Source of the DNA: CAZDBA01 sp964503615
Lineage (GTDB): Bacteria > Planctomycetota > Planctomycetia > Pirellulales > Pirellulaceae
NCBI GenBank assembly: GCA_964503615.1
Contig: CAZDBA010000087.1
Span: 1-21,716, forward strand
Reading direction: 5' to 3'
DNA length: 21,716 nt
Shown here: positions 7,958 to 17,000 of the stretch, piece by piece
Position numbering within the stretch: the first letter of the stretch is position 1
Layout: every line of letters begins with the position of its first letter
The notes under the pieces: model-generated
What the model was told of the DNA's origin: nothing
What the model saw: the letters and a program-made list of their open reading frames with translations, nothing else
The model's database searches: none
Translations under genes and position numbers: made by a program

Positions 7958-8959
7958 TTACAATTGCTTGGTTATTGCCAGAGGTGATTTGTCAAATTCG
8001 AAGTATTCTCGATGCCACTCGAAAGTGAGGCACAGCCCTTCATCAAAACCAACCTTGGGACGCCAATCCAGAATTTTGGACGCTTTTTCTGTCGCCGCCC
8101 AAGTCCCTTTCATGTTTGTCGGATCGGTGGGTAAAAATTCGATAGTTGCTTTTTTGCCGACGATTTTTTCGATTCGCCCAATCATATCGAGAATCGAATA
8201 AGGACGGTTTGCTCCAAGATTAAAGAGTTCGTAACCCACCGGTTTGAGCGCGGCGATCGTTCCGTTGGCAATGTCAGTGACGAAGGTAAAGTCGCGTTGC
8301 TGCTTACCATCTCCATACAACTGAATGGGCTGCCCGTTCGCTACCCAGTTGATAAAACGGTACGTTGACATGTCTGGCCTGCCCGCGGGACCGTAGACGG
8401 TAAAGTAGCGGACGATCGAGACGTCGATCTTGTACAAGTGGTGGTAGGTATAGGCCATCACTTCGGCAGCCTTTTTGGAAGCGGCATAAGGAGAGATCGG
8501 CCGATCGGTTGGCGCCGTTTCTTCAAAAGGCATCGGTTGACCTGCATACAACGACGAAGTCGAAGCGAGCACCAGCTTTTTGATACCAAACTCACGAACC
8601 AATTCCAACAAGTTTAAGCAGCCCGTTACGTTAGTTGTTATATAGTTGTCAGGACGCTGAATGCTGGCTCGAACTCCTGCTCGCGCTGCGAGATTGATAA
8701 CTGCTGCAAATGAGTATTTAGCAAACAGCTTGGTCAAATCAGGCTTGTCTTCGATGTCGATTGGGAAAAACTCAAAACCGAGACGTCCCTCCAGTTGTCC
8801 GAGGCGATACTCTTTCAACTCAACCGGGTAATAATCGTTAAGATTATCGACTCCGATCACCCGGTGACCTGTGTCCAGCAATTGGCGAGCGACTTCTGAG
8901 CCGATGAACCCAGCTACGCCAGTGATCAAAATCGTTTTTTGGGTTTGGGAATTGCTCAT
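7958..8959 (-). CDS. NAD-dependent sugar-nucleotide epimerase, UDP-glucuronate 4-epimerase type
   Basis: 333 residues, an extended short-chain dehydrogenase/reductase. The Rossmann motif GVAGFIG (14-20) binds NAD, the STSSLYAG segment (133-140) supplies the catalytic Ser/Thr, and YAASK (158-162) gives the Tyr and Lys. The segment RYFTVYGPAGRPDM (184-197) is close to the signature of UDP-glucuronate 4-epimerases, which interconvert UDP-glucuronate and UDP-galacturonate; GDGKQQRDFTFVTDI (217-231) is the usual sugar-nucleotide/NAD-binding segment. Length is normal. No membrane segment is seen, unlike plant GAE enzymes, so it should be cytosolic. Products would feed exopolysaccharide, holdfast or LPS synthesis. 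No glycosyltransferases lie beside it, so substrate remains inferred; UDP-glucose/galactose 4-epimerase is the alternative. A CAATTCGCAA motif lies 38 bases upstream. Confidence 0.88.
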   Translation of the reverse strand: MSNSQTQKTILITGVAGFIGSEVARQLLDTGHRVIGVDNLNDYYPVELKEYRLGQLEGRLGFEFFPIDIEDKPDLTKLFAKYSFAAVINLAARAGVRASIQRPDNYITTNVTGCLNLLELVREFGIKKLVLASTSSLYAGQPMPFEETAPTDRPISPYAASKKAAEVMAYTYHHLYKIDVSIVRYFTVYGPAGRPDMSTYRFINWVANGQPIQLYGDGKQQRDFTFVTDIANGTIAALKPVGYELFNLGANRPYSILDMIGRIEKIVGKKATIEFLPTDPTNMKGTWAATEKASKILDWRPKVGFDEGLCLTFEWHREYFEFDKSPLAITKQL

Positions 8960-8996
8960 GACTTAAATGGTTGCCCAGCGAAACGTCAAGCGAGCT

Positions 8997-9006
8997 CAAT
9001 TCGCAA
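8997..9006. promoter_or_regulatory. CAATTCGCAA motif upstream of the epimerase gene
   Basis: This 10-mer is identical to the right arm of the inverted repeat at 12003-12012 and contains the ATTCGCAA half-site seen at 565-572. Here it is single. It could be a weak operator half-site or chance. Confidence 0.25.
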
Positions 9007-9096
9007 AAAGTATGCAGGTTTGTATGGTCTCGCCGCCGAAACTAAGGTTCTGATTCTACAAACTTCTTAATCGAATTCTAAGAGTAAATAGAGAAT

Positions 9097-9357
9097 CTAT
9101 GTTTTGGCTTCGCAGAAGAGACGATAGGATTCCCCAATGTGGGCCATGAAGGCATTTTGATCGAAGGGAACTCTGTCGTGCAGCATCTTCCATATTCGTG
9201 CTGCATCTTCCACATTGAGTCGGCTGGAGAATTCATGATCACATGCCCTTGATAGGTCGATGCCCAACCCGACAAGTTGGGGCAATCCATTGTTGCGTTT
9301 GCGTTTAAATCGTTTTGAACGTTTTGGCTTTTTCTTTGCCTTGTCGCTTCGCTTCAC
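9097..9357 (-). CDS. Small basic protein of unknown function
   Basis: 86 codons starting at a GTG (9357), directly after an in-frame stop; no good ribosome-binding site is visible. Residues 1-23 are extremely Lys/Arg-rich (KAKKKPKRSKRFKRKRNN), suggesting nucleic-acid or ribosome contact. The remainder (VEDAARIWKMLHDRVPFDQ, then FMAHIGESYRLF) looks like a compact helical unit with regular hydrophobic spacing, more protein-like than the overlapping frame at 9078-9290. It stands alone between the epimerase and the cyclic-di-GMP gene. I do not recognise a family. The low-complexity start leaves some chance it is not a gene. Confidence 0.45.
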   Translation of the reverse strand: MKRSDKAKKKPKRSKRFKRKRNNGLPQLVGLGIDLSRACDHEFSSRLNVEDAARIWKMLHDRVPFDQNAFMAHIGESYRLFCEAKT

Positions 9358-9566
9358 TACTAGGTGAGAGTCCGTTTCTGTTTCGGTTTGAATGGATTGT
9401 TCTGTTCCTCAGGAATACATGGCTACCAATCGTAATGCCAACTTTTGCCTGCTGTTTTTTACACGACAGCAAAGGGGAAATAGAGGTACGTTGAAAATAG
9501 GTTTCTTAACCTCCGCGTTAAGACTGCGGCTTTTCACCTACATCTTTCCTTGTCTTGCCAACAAAC

Positions 9567-11924
9567 ATGACTCGTAAATCTTTAGAAGGACAAATCTCCG
9601 AAGCCAGTGTGCTTAACCGGGTTCGTATTTTCAATGCGGCCTTGGACAAGCTGATGAGCTTGTACACTAACAATTTGTCGTCAGTGGAAGAATTCGTCAA
9701 AATCGTAACAGAGCAAGTCAGTTCTTTGTTGCACGTACAGCGAGTCAGTATTTGGTCACTTGCGGACAATGACACCAGTATTTTTTGTCTGGACCTTTTC
9801 GAAACCAGTACGTCACAACATTCTACAGGTGCGAAGTTATTTGCTGTAGATTTTCCGGGTTATTTTGAAGCAGTACTTAAGGCCCGGGTGGTCGCTGCGA
9901 GCAAAGCAGCCATTGATTCGCGTACCTGTGAGTTTCAAAAGCCCTACTTGGCCCCTAACGATATTCGATCAATGTTGGATGCTCAGATCCGATCGGCAGC
10001 CGGGCCGCGGGGAGTCGTTTGCGCGGAATCGGTCGGTATCGAGCGGACTTGGACACCTGACGAAATTGCCTTTGTTGTTTCCATTGCCGAACTTGTTGGT
10101 TTTGCCATGGATCGCCAGGAGCGCGAGCAAGTTCATGCTGAACTGGAACGAGCCAATGACAAATTGGAAATGGTCGTGCAAAGAGAAAAAGACATCCGAG
10201 TGCGATACGATCTTGCGATCAGTGCAGCTTTCGATGGTATCTGGGACTGTGATCTCCACACCAACAATTTGTTCTTCAGTGAGCAGAATGCAATCTTACT
10301 TGGTGAGGATCCGGCCGAGCTCAAACAGGGGCATAATTGGTGGAGGAACCGAGTCCATCACGAAGATCTTCCGGTAGTCGAAAAAGCGATCAAGGAACAC
10401 CTGGAGTCTGGGAAACTCTATGATCAGACGTATCGCGTTCGGCACAAAGATGGGACATGGCGTTGGTGGCGATCTCGTGGGCAAGCGCAAAGGAACAGCG
10501 ACGGGGTTGCTATTCGATTTTTGGGAACCAATTCAGACGTTACGAATCTGGTTGAAGTTCGACAGGAATTGGAGCGTAAGAATAGCGCATTGGTTTTAGC
10601 AAAAAAGAAAATCGAAGCGGTCTCGCTGGAAGATCCACTGACCAAACTTCCCAATCGCCGTTACATGGAATACGCGGCGGAACAATCCCTTGGAAGGGCG
10701 AAAGCCGAGAAGAGGCAGGTCGCTTTTTTTCACATCGATCTAGATAAATTCAAAGAGATCAATGACCACCTCGGACATTCGGCTGGTGACCATGTCCTCT
10801 GCCAAATCGCTAAAACTCTGCGCGAGACGATTGGGGCAAACGATTTCATCGGCCGAACCGGAGGCGATGAGTTTGTGGCAATTATTTCTGGCCCAAAGAG
10901 CAAGGAAGACCACATTCTATTTGCAGAAGTACTAATCAAAAAGCTGAACCAACCTACTTCCTATCGAAATCAACAGTGCCGTGTTGGAGCAAGTATTGGT
11001 ATTTCCTTTATGGAAGGTTCCGACTGCACTGCGTCCCAACTGATGGGTAACGCTGATGTTGCGTTGTACTATGCCAAACGGAGTGGTCGAAATCGAGTCG
11101 AAGCCTATTCAGAAGAAATGGGTTTGAAGGCGGAAGCCAAGCGAAAGTTGCACGCGGAGATACTGGATGGCTTGGAAAGAGGAGAGTTCGTTCCCTGGTT
11201 CCAGCCTCAGTTCTACGCATCTAACCTTGAACTTGCTGGTGTTGAAGCCCTCGTACGCTGGAATCATCCTACTCGCGGTATTCTGACGCCGCCCGCATTT
11301 TTGAGTGCTGCAGAGGAACTTGGGAAGGTTGCTGATATTGATCGACTTGTTCTGGAGAAATCGGTTGCTTTGATAGAAGAATGGGAGCAACTTGGATTCT
11401 ACGTTCCTCGCTTGTCGGTGAATGTGTCTTGCAGTCGTTTGAACGATTCAGATCTTGTGGAAACCGTCGAATCGCTCGACCTGCAGCGAAACTTTTTGTC
11501 CTTCGAGTTGCTGGAGTCGGTTTTTCTGGATGAGACGACCCAACAAGTCGAGCAGAATCTTGAGAGATTGAATCAGTTGGGAGTGGAAGTCGAGATTGAC
11601 GATTTTGGAACGGGCTACGCTTCCATTGCAGGACTTATGAACATCCGCCCTCAACGGTTAAAAATTGATCGACAGTTGATTATGGATATCGAAACGGATG
11701 AAACCATCTCCGAGTTGGTTAGATCGGTAGTCGTTATCGCAGACTGCATGGATATTGAAGTCGTTGCTGAAGGTGTCGAAACGGAAAAACAAATCGAACT
11801 TTTGAAAGAGGCAGGTTGCCAAGTTTTGCAAGGTTTCAAGCTTGGTCGCCCGGTTCCCCCCAATGAATTGTATAACCGATTTCAATGCGAAAAAAATGGA
11901 AACATAGTTCATTCCTCAAGCTAA
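9567..11924 (+). CDS. GAF-PAS-GGDEF-EAL cyclic-di-GMP turnover protein
   Basis: 785 residues from the ATG at 9567; a TTG at 9555 could add four. Domains in order: a GAF-like sensor (about 25-185), a short coiled linker, a PAS domain (about 210-328, with WDCDLHTN and RVRHKDGTWRWWRSRG, a PAS_3-like signature), GGDEF (about 352-515) and EAL (about 530-770). The diguanylate cyclase site is intact (DLDKFKEIND and GGDEF). The inhibitory I-site Arg five residues upstream is absent: GAND stands where RxxD is expected. The phosphodiesterase side keeps EAL, SVNVS, FELLES, DDFGTGYAS, LKIDR, VAEGVET and GFKLGRP, so it should be able to hydrolyse c-di-GMP. No membrane segment is visible, so it is probably cytosolic. 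The net activity cannot be predicted. It would influence attachment versus motility. No regulator or effector gene is adjacent. Confidence 0.93.
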   Translation: MTRKSLEGQISEASVLNRVRIFNAALDKLMSLYTNNLSSVEEFVKIVTEQVSSLLHVQRVSIWSLADNDTSIFCLDLFETSTSQHSTGAKLFAVDFPGYFEAVLKARVVAASKAAIDSRTCEFQKPYLAPNDIRSMLDAQIRSAAGPRGVVCAESVGIERTWTPDEIAFVVSIAELVGFAMDRQEREQVHAELERANDKLEMVVQREKDIRVRYDLAISAAFDGIWDCDLHTNNLFFSEQNAILLGEDPAELKQGHNWWRNRVHHEDLPVVEKAIKEHLESGKLYDQTYRVRHKDGTWRWWRSRGQAQRNSDGVAIRFLGTNSDVTNLVEVRQELERKNSALVLAKKKIEAVSLEDPLTKLPNRRYMEYAAEQSLGRAKAEKRQVAFFHIDLDKFKEINDHLGHSAGDHVLCQIAKTLRETIGANDFIGRTGGDEFVAIISGPKSKEDHILFAEVLIKKLNQPTSYRNQQCRVGASIGISFMEGSDCTASQLMGNADVALYYAKRSGRNRVEAYSEEMGLKAEAKRKLHAEILDGLERGEFVPWFQPQFYASNLELAGVEALVRWNHPTRGILTPPAFLSAAEELGKVADIDRLVLEKSVALIEEWEQLGFYVPRLSVNVSCSRLNDSDLVETVESLDLQRNFLSFELLESVFLDETTQQVEQNLERLNQLGVEVEIDDFGTGYASIAGLMNIRPQRLKIDRQLIMDIETDETISELVRSVVVIADCMDIEVVAEGVETEKQIELLKEAGCQVLQGFKLGRPVPPNELYNRFQCEKNGNIVHSSS

Positions 11925-11954
11925 AGCAGGGCGTTTTTTTAACACTGTTGGTCT

Positions 11955-12012
11955 TTGCGAATTGATTCCGATGCTGAATGTCTTGTTCCTGTTGTGTTTT
12001 CGCAATTCGCAA
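11955..12012. promoter_or_regulatory. 10-bp inverted repeat TTGCGAATTG-N38-CAATTCGCAA, possible operator
   Basis: A perfect 10-bp inverted repeat (11955-11964/12003-12012). The right arm lies between the -35 and -10 boxes proposed for the next gene, the position expected of a repressor site. The left arm is 38 bases further upstream, so a looping or two-site operator is possible. The half-site recurs at 544-572 and 8997-9006. Confidence 0.4.
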
Positions 12013-12028
12013 CGAAATTTGTTATAAT
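11999..12028 (+). promoter_or_regulatory. Sigma70-like promoter of the small membrane-protein gene
   Basis: A perfect TATAAT at 12023-12028, with TTCGCA at 11999-12004 eighteen bases upstream (four of six -35 matches). It is 33 bases from the start codon. The -10 match is the best in the window. Confidence 0.5.
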
Positions 12029-12046
12029 TGCTCCAACTCTACCAAA

Positions 12047-12051
12047 GGGAG
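12047..12051 (+). promoter_or_regulatory. Ribosome-binding site GGGAG
   Basis: GGGAG, nine bases before the ATG at 12061. It supports that start over the in-frame TTG at 12028, which lies within the -10 box. Confidence 0.7.
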
Positions 12052-12060
12052 AACACATTA

Positions 12061-12438
12061 ATGAAGGACAAGTCTAAATCTGCTTATGGCACTGCGTTCT
12101 TTATCCGCATGGGCGTTTTGTTGTTGGTGCTTGCCATTGTTGGTGGTGGCATGGCTTACGACCGATTTGTGTTGTTGCCAGCCGGGGAAGAAGCTGTAGA
12201 GCGGATGATGAAAGCTGGTACTGCCGTTGACGCTGAACGAGTTACGATTTACGAGGCTGCAGGACGTGACCCAGACGAAATCGAAAAGACGGCTAAGCAT
12301 TCGATCGAAGACTGGGAATTCGGACGCCTCCTTCCAAGTGCGACAGGTGCCAAAGTAACGGTCGTATTTATAGGCGATGACGTAAAAGAGATTTACAGCG
12401 GCGGTATTCCAGAAAAAGCACGTGAGGCGCTACAGTAA
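12061..12438 (+). CDS. Small single-pass membrane protein of unknown function
   Basis: 125 residues. A basic N-terminus (MKDKSKSAYG) precedes one membrane helix (about residues 16-34, IRMGVLLLVLAIVGGGMAYD), and a soluble domain of about 90 residues follows, predicted outside by the positive-inside rule. The soluble part has regular motifs (VTIYEAAGRDPDEIEKTAKH, EDWEFGRLLP, then AKVTVVFIGDDVKEIYSGGI) that suggest a small alpha/beta domain. I know of no named family; it has the look of a conserved planctomycete hypothetical. It is the only gene in the window with both a perfect -10 box and a clean ribosome-binding site, and it carries a possible operator, so it may be well expressed and regulated. 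Its stop is 23 bases from the convergent selO stop. Confidence 0.8.
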   Translation: MKDKSKSAYGTAFFIRMGVLLLVLAIVGGGMAYDRFVLLPAGEEAVERMMKAGTAVDAERVTIYEAAGRDPDEIEKTAKHSIEDWEFGRLLPSATGAKVTVVFIGDDVKEIYSGGIPEKAREALQ

Positions 12439-12461
12439 TCGCTGCGTAAGAGTGGCGCGAT

Positions 12462-13964
12462 TCATGTTCCGCAAAATGTTTTGTAGTTGGCGGTGAATTC
12501 CGCAGAAGCAGGAATCGCATACCGAGCACTTTCAGGCTTTTCCTCAAAAGGATTTTGCACGACCTCAAGCAGACTTTCAAAAAGCGTTAAATCTCCGCCT
12601 TCGGCCGCTTTAAGAGCTTCTTCGACAAGATGGTTACGGGGGATGTAGATCGGATTGGCTGCGCGTATCGCTGCTGCCATCTGATTCGGTTGGGCACCTT
12701 TCTGAAACTCTCTCCACCGTTGCAGCCATGGGTCGACTTTGTTTTGAACCGCAAACAGAGACTGAAGAGCGCTCGGGTCGCCTTCGGCCACTTCGGCCAA
12801 GCGTCGCCAACTGAGCGTATGATCCACTCCGCTCTCGGTAAGCAACTGCATCCAGTCATCTATTAGGTCACGGTGCGGCTCACACACGACCTCAGGATTA
12901 TCCAGTCCCAACTTTTTCCGGGCACCTTGATACCATTGTTGCTCGAAGGTTGGCATAAAGGTGTCAAGGACCTTCATCGCTTTGTCAACCGCACGCTGGC
13001 TATCGTCTGCGTCGATCAACGACAAAAGTGAATCAGCAAATCTCGCCAAGTCCCACAGGGCAATTGTTGGTTGGTTCACGTAGGCGTATCGACCATGTCG
13101 ATCGATTGAGCTAAAGACGGTTTGCGGATCGAACGCGTCCATGAACGCACAAGGGCCATAGTCGATCGTCTCACCCGAGATTGTCATGTTATCGGTATTC
13201 ATGACGCCATGAATAAAACCGATCAACATCCATTGCGCAATCAACTCGGCTTGCCGCTGGACAACGACTTGCAGTAGCCCCAGGTAACGCTCTGAGTCTT
13301 CCGAGTCTTCTGGGACTTGGGGGTAGTGCCGCTGGATCACGTAGTCTGCCAGTTTTCGTACCTGCTCGGTTTGACCGCGAGCCGCAAAATATTGAAACGT
13401 ACCGACTCGAATATGGCTGGCAGCTACGCGAGTAAGCACAGCACCGGGCAGTGGACGCTCTCGCATCACCGATTCTCCCGTAGCGACGGCGGCTAAAGCA
13501 CGAGTTGTTGGTATTCCCAGTGCATGCATCGCTTCGCCGATCAGGTACTCGCGCAGCACGGGGGCGACGGCTGCTTTACCGTCGCCGCCGCGGGAAAAGA
13601 GCGTTCGACCCGATCCTTTGAGGGCGATATCGTGTCGGCTGCCATGCGGATCGTTAACTTCGCCCAGCAGCATTGCTCGGCCGTCTCCCAGTTGTGGAAC
13701 AAAGTTGCCGAACTGATGGCCCGCATAGGCTTGGGCAACCGGTCGAGCGTCACAGGGCAATTCGTTTCCGGAAAAGATTTTTGCGACAACGTCGGCAGTC
13801 AGTTGTTCATGATCCAGGCCAAGCTCGTTAGCCAAAGATCGGTTGAATTGCAGCATAATCGGCTGAGGAACTTTTGCCGGCCAAACCGATTCAACGAACT
13901 CTGGCAACTGATCGGCGTAGCTGTGCTCAAAATTCAAGGAGATATCGTTCGTAGATCGGTCCAT
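12462..13964 (-). CDS. selO: Protein adenylyltransferase SelO (YdiU/UPF0061 family)
   Basis: 500 residues, close to the usual bacterial length. SelO is a pseudokinase-fold enzyme that binds ATP in flipped orientation and transfers AMP to Ser/Thr/Tyr of target proteins, with a role in redox stress. Conserved blocks are present: QLGDGRAMLLGE (91-102), LKGSGRTLFSRGGDGKAA (115-132) with Lys116, REYLIGEAM (138-146) with Glu139, LTRVAASHIRVGTFQYF (177-193) with Arg179 and Arg186, and GVMNTDNMTISGETIDYGP (253-271) with Asn259 and Asp268 as metal ligands. The C-terminus ends FCGT, so cysteine (498) occupies the place of selenocysteine in eukaryotic SelO. Cys272 in YGPCAFMD could be its disulfide partner, by analogy with E. 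coli. Cytosolic. It is a lone gene, convergent with the small membrane-protein gene; AAGG lies about nine bases before the ATG. Confidence 0.96.
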   Translation of the reverse strand: MDRSTNDISLNFEHSYADQLPEFVESVWPAKVPQPIMLQFNRSLANELGLDHEQLTADVVAKIFSGNELPCDARPVAQAYAGHQFGNFVPQLGDGRAMLLGEVNDPHGSRHDIALKGSGRTLFSRGGDGKAAVAPVLREYLIGEAMHALGIPTTRALAAVATGESVMRERPLPGAVLTRVAASHIRVGTFQYFAARGQTEQVRKLADYVIQRHYPQVPEDSEDSERYLGLLQVVVQRQAELIAQWMLIGFIHGVMNTDNMTISGETIDYGPCAFMDAFDPQTVFSSIDRHGRYAYVNQPTIALWDLARFADSLLSLIDADDSQRAVDKAMKVLDTFMPTFEQQWYQGARKKLGLDNPEVVCEPHRDLIDDWMQLLTESGVDHTLSWRRLAEVAEGDPSALQSLFAVQNKVDPWLQRWREFQKGAQPNQMAAAIRAANPIYIPRNHLVEEALKAAEGGDLTLFESLLEVVQNPFEEKPESARYAIPASAEFTANYKTFCGT

Positions 13965-14000
13965 AAAAGAAGGCCTTACTCTTGATAGTCAGCGAATTTC

Positions 14001-14029
14001 AAAAAAAAACGCCGGCGGTTTGCCGGCGT
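14001..14029 (-). terminator. Intrinsic terminator of the yajC-secDF unit
   Basis: On the minus strand, a perfect 8-bp GC-rich stem (ACGCCGGC/GCCGGCGT, plus-strand 14009-14016/14022-14029) with a 5-base loop is followed directly by a run of eight to nine T. It lies 27 bases past the secDF stop. It is the clearest terminator in the window. Confidence 0.92.
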
Positions 14030-14055
14030 GTGTGTCGAAGCTCTGATCGCTTTTT

Positions 14056-17000
14056 TTAGGCGATCTTGCGGATTGGATTTCCGTGCTCATCATACTCTGG
14101 GCTGAATCCGCGATTCATCAACCACAGGAGTGTTGGTGAAGCGATGAAAATCGAACTGTAAGTACCGACGATCACACCAATGACCAACGCGAATGCAAAT
14201 CCATGGATTGCGTCGCCGCCGAACCAATAAAGAATTGCAACTACGATAAACGTCGTCAGCGAGGTCAAAATCGTTCGACTGAGAGTTTGTGAAATACTTG
14301 AGTTGATAATCTCTTCAGTCATCTCAGTTCGCTTGCCACGCACTTCACGAATTCGGTCAAACACTACGATCGTATCGTTAAGTGAATAACCGATGATCGT
14401 CAGCAAGGCAGCGATCACAGGCAGGCTGATCTTGAAATCTTCGATCAGGATAAAGCCCAATGCTCCGGCAACGTAATGCGATAGTGCGATTGCACCCAGT
14501 ACGATCAGAACGTCGTGAATCAAGGCAACAACCGCAGCCAAACCAAAGGCGACGTTTTGGAAGCGAATCCAAACGTAAGCGATGATCCCGAGCAAACTGG
14601 CAACGATCGCCATAATCGCTTGCCACTGCGTCTGAGAAGCGATCTGCCCGCCAACGCCGCCAGCGACTGGGAAGTACGCTTTCCCATTGAATTCAGATGA
14701 CCAGCCTTCGGTCAACTTTTGGGCCTCCGCTTCATTTGAAACTGGGATTTCAACCGTCCAGTCTTTACTAAGGGTCAATTCAGCACTTGTGTCAGCATCC
14801 AATTTCTTAGGGATAACAGTGATTTGACTCTCGTCGATTTCACGTTCCATCCGCTCGGCAAACTGAGCGAGTAGAGTTTTGATTCCCTTACCTGAGATCT
14901 TGTTTTCGAAGCTGAGAGTAAAGGATGCATTTTTGGGCCCGTCATTCCTTGGCTCATCATCGAGTTGTCCGGCACCTAGTCCGATTCCAGGCAAGGCGTC
15001 ATTAGGCAGTTCATCGTCGACCATGCCCGAGTCCCACGGAAGTTCAGGGTCAGTAGATTCAGTTTGCTGAGAACCCTCTGACATCGGCGAAGTCTCCTGC
15101 GTCGGTGTTGTCACAGCAGGTTCCGTTCCGGTGCCCTCAAGAGCAGGCTCTTGGGTTTCTGTGATTGCGGGCTCTTGAGTTTCCGTGACGGCAGGAGTTT
15201 CTGTCACTACGGGCCCTTGGACGATTGGTTCCCCAGTCACCGCAGGTTCTTGAATCTCGCTCTCACCCGATTGTTGCAAGATCGTAATTGGGCCGAACGC
15301 CAAATTGTGCAGAATGCTTGGAGCGGTGTAGTTCCAAAAGCTCACTGGGACCATTTCGGAATCGTTAGATTCTACAGGCTCCGCTTCAGCAACGTTGCCA
15401 CCTATTTTGAAAGTTCTAACTTTCGCTACCTTAGTCGGCTGTTTGGGCACCAAGTAAGCTGTTCCATCGTTGCTTGTAAGCGTGATCGGGCCAACTTCTA
15501 CATTGTGATGCCTTAGTTTGTCTTTAAACGTATTAGTCAAAATGTCATCCAATTGGTCCCACCTTTCCAACTTTGGATTGTCATAAGGTGGGAGATTACT
15601 GTCGATTTTGAATACGTTTTTGAAATCGTCACTTTTGATTCTGGAGACAGCGAATTCAAGCTTCTCCCCGTTGTGCTCGAGAGGCAATTTTTCCAAAGTG
15701 TCCAGAATGTCTGTGCGATTCATATCTTCGTTAAAGATCACTTGTGCGGTCGATCCGCCACGCAGGTCATGGTCAAGGATCTTGGCACCCAAGCTGTAGA
15801 TGCCCACGATACCTGCCACGATCAGAATCGCTGACATAGCGAAGGTAAATGCACGTTTGCCAAGAAAGTTGATACTTCGTTTACCAATGATTTGGAACAT
15901 GTTCAACTTGCTGATCCAGCGCCGTCGTTCAAAGATGTCAAACACAGTTCGCGAGCAATAGATCGCAGTGAACATACTCATCAGGATGCCGAGAACCAAA
16001 GTTACCGCGAATCCTTTGATTTGCTCCGATCCGATAACGTAAAGTACCAAAGCGGTAATCAAGGTCGTTACGTTCGCATCGACAATCGTCACCGTGGCTT
16101 TGTCGAAACCGTTTCGAATCGCCATCCGAAGCGCGGCCCCTTTGGCGAGCTCTTCGCGGATTCTTTCAAAAATCAGAACGTTCGCATCAACGGACATACC
16201 CACCGTCAGTACCAAACCGGCCAATCCTGTCAGGGTCAACGGCTGTCTAATGGCCATGATCAATGCAAGAATCAAAACCAGGTTCAACATCAGGGCGAGA
16301 CTGGCAACGATACCGGCGAATCGGTAATAGATGATCATAAAGATCAAGACGATTACCAACGAAGCTCCAATCGCCCAAAATCCTTTTTGTTGAAGTTCTT
16401 GACCCAAGCTGGATTCGATGTAGTTCTGGCTAATCGGATTCTTGTTCAAAGCAACGTCAATCTTACCACTACGTAAGTTAATGATCAGATCGTCGATTTC
16501 CTTCTGGGTGAAGCTACCCGAGATCTGCCCCGATCCATGGATTGGCGATTCAATGGTAGGCGCAGAATAAACGTTGTTGTCGAGAACGATACCCAGCAAG
16601 TATTCCTGGCCTTCGCTTTTCTTTTTGTGAACGGTGGTCAGGTAAGACATTCGTCGAGCACCGTCGTTGTTCAATTCAAAGCTGACGTTTGGGCGGCCTG
16701 TTTCATCGCGTCCAGATCGAATCGCGGTCAAGTGCTTACCTTGAACGTCCGACCGATCGGTCTTCGGTTCCATCATCAGCATTTGGGGTGTGTCGAATCC
16801 ATTATTGACGAGCTCTTCAGCCAATTCCAAGCCCCTGATCATGTCATCGGTGAAATCACGGGTGCCGCGCAAAGCGCGAAGTGTTTTCTTGGCTGCTTCT
16901 GATTTAACTTTTCCGTTATTTTCGAAACCGTTGATATTAATGATTCGGCCACTGCGTTTGTCACGCAGCAAGTAGTTTGGTCCACTTGGAATGTATTTAA

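Noticed and set aside
7864..8028. 54-codon plus-strand frame starting MAFTQAAPM
   Set aside because: It overlaps the 3' end of the epimerase gene in antisense, has no ribosome-binding site and resembles no family.
9078..9290. 70-codon minus-strand frame overlapping the small basic protein
   Set aside because: Its product lacks protein-like patterning compared with the overlapping frame at 9097-9357; only one can be real.
13524..13985. 153-codon plus-strand frame antisense to selO
   Set aside because: It lies opposite the most conserved SelO blocks and shows no domain or start signal.
15892..16476. 194-codon plus-strand frame antisense to secDF
   Set aside because: Composition (His, Gln, Arg and Asn rich) is that of a shadow frame opposite conserved SecD membrane-helix codons.
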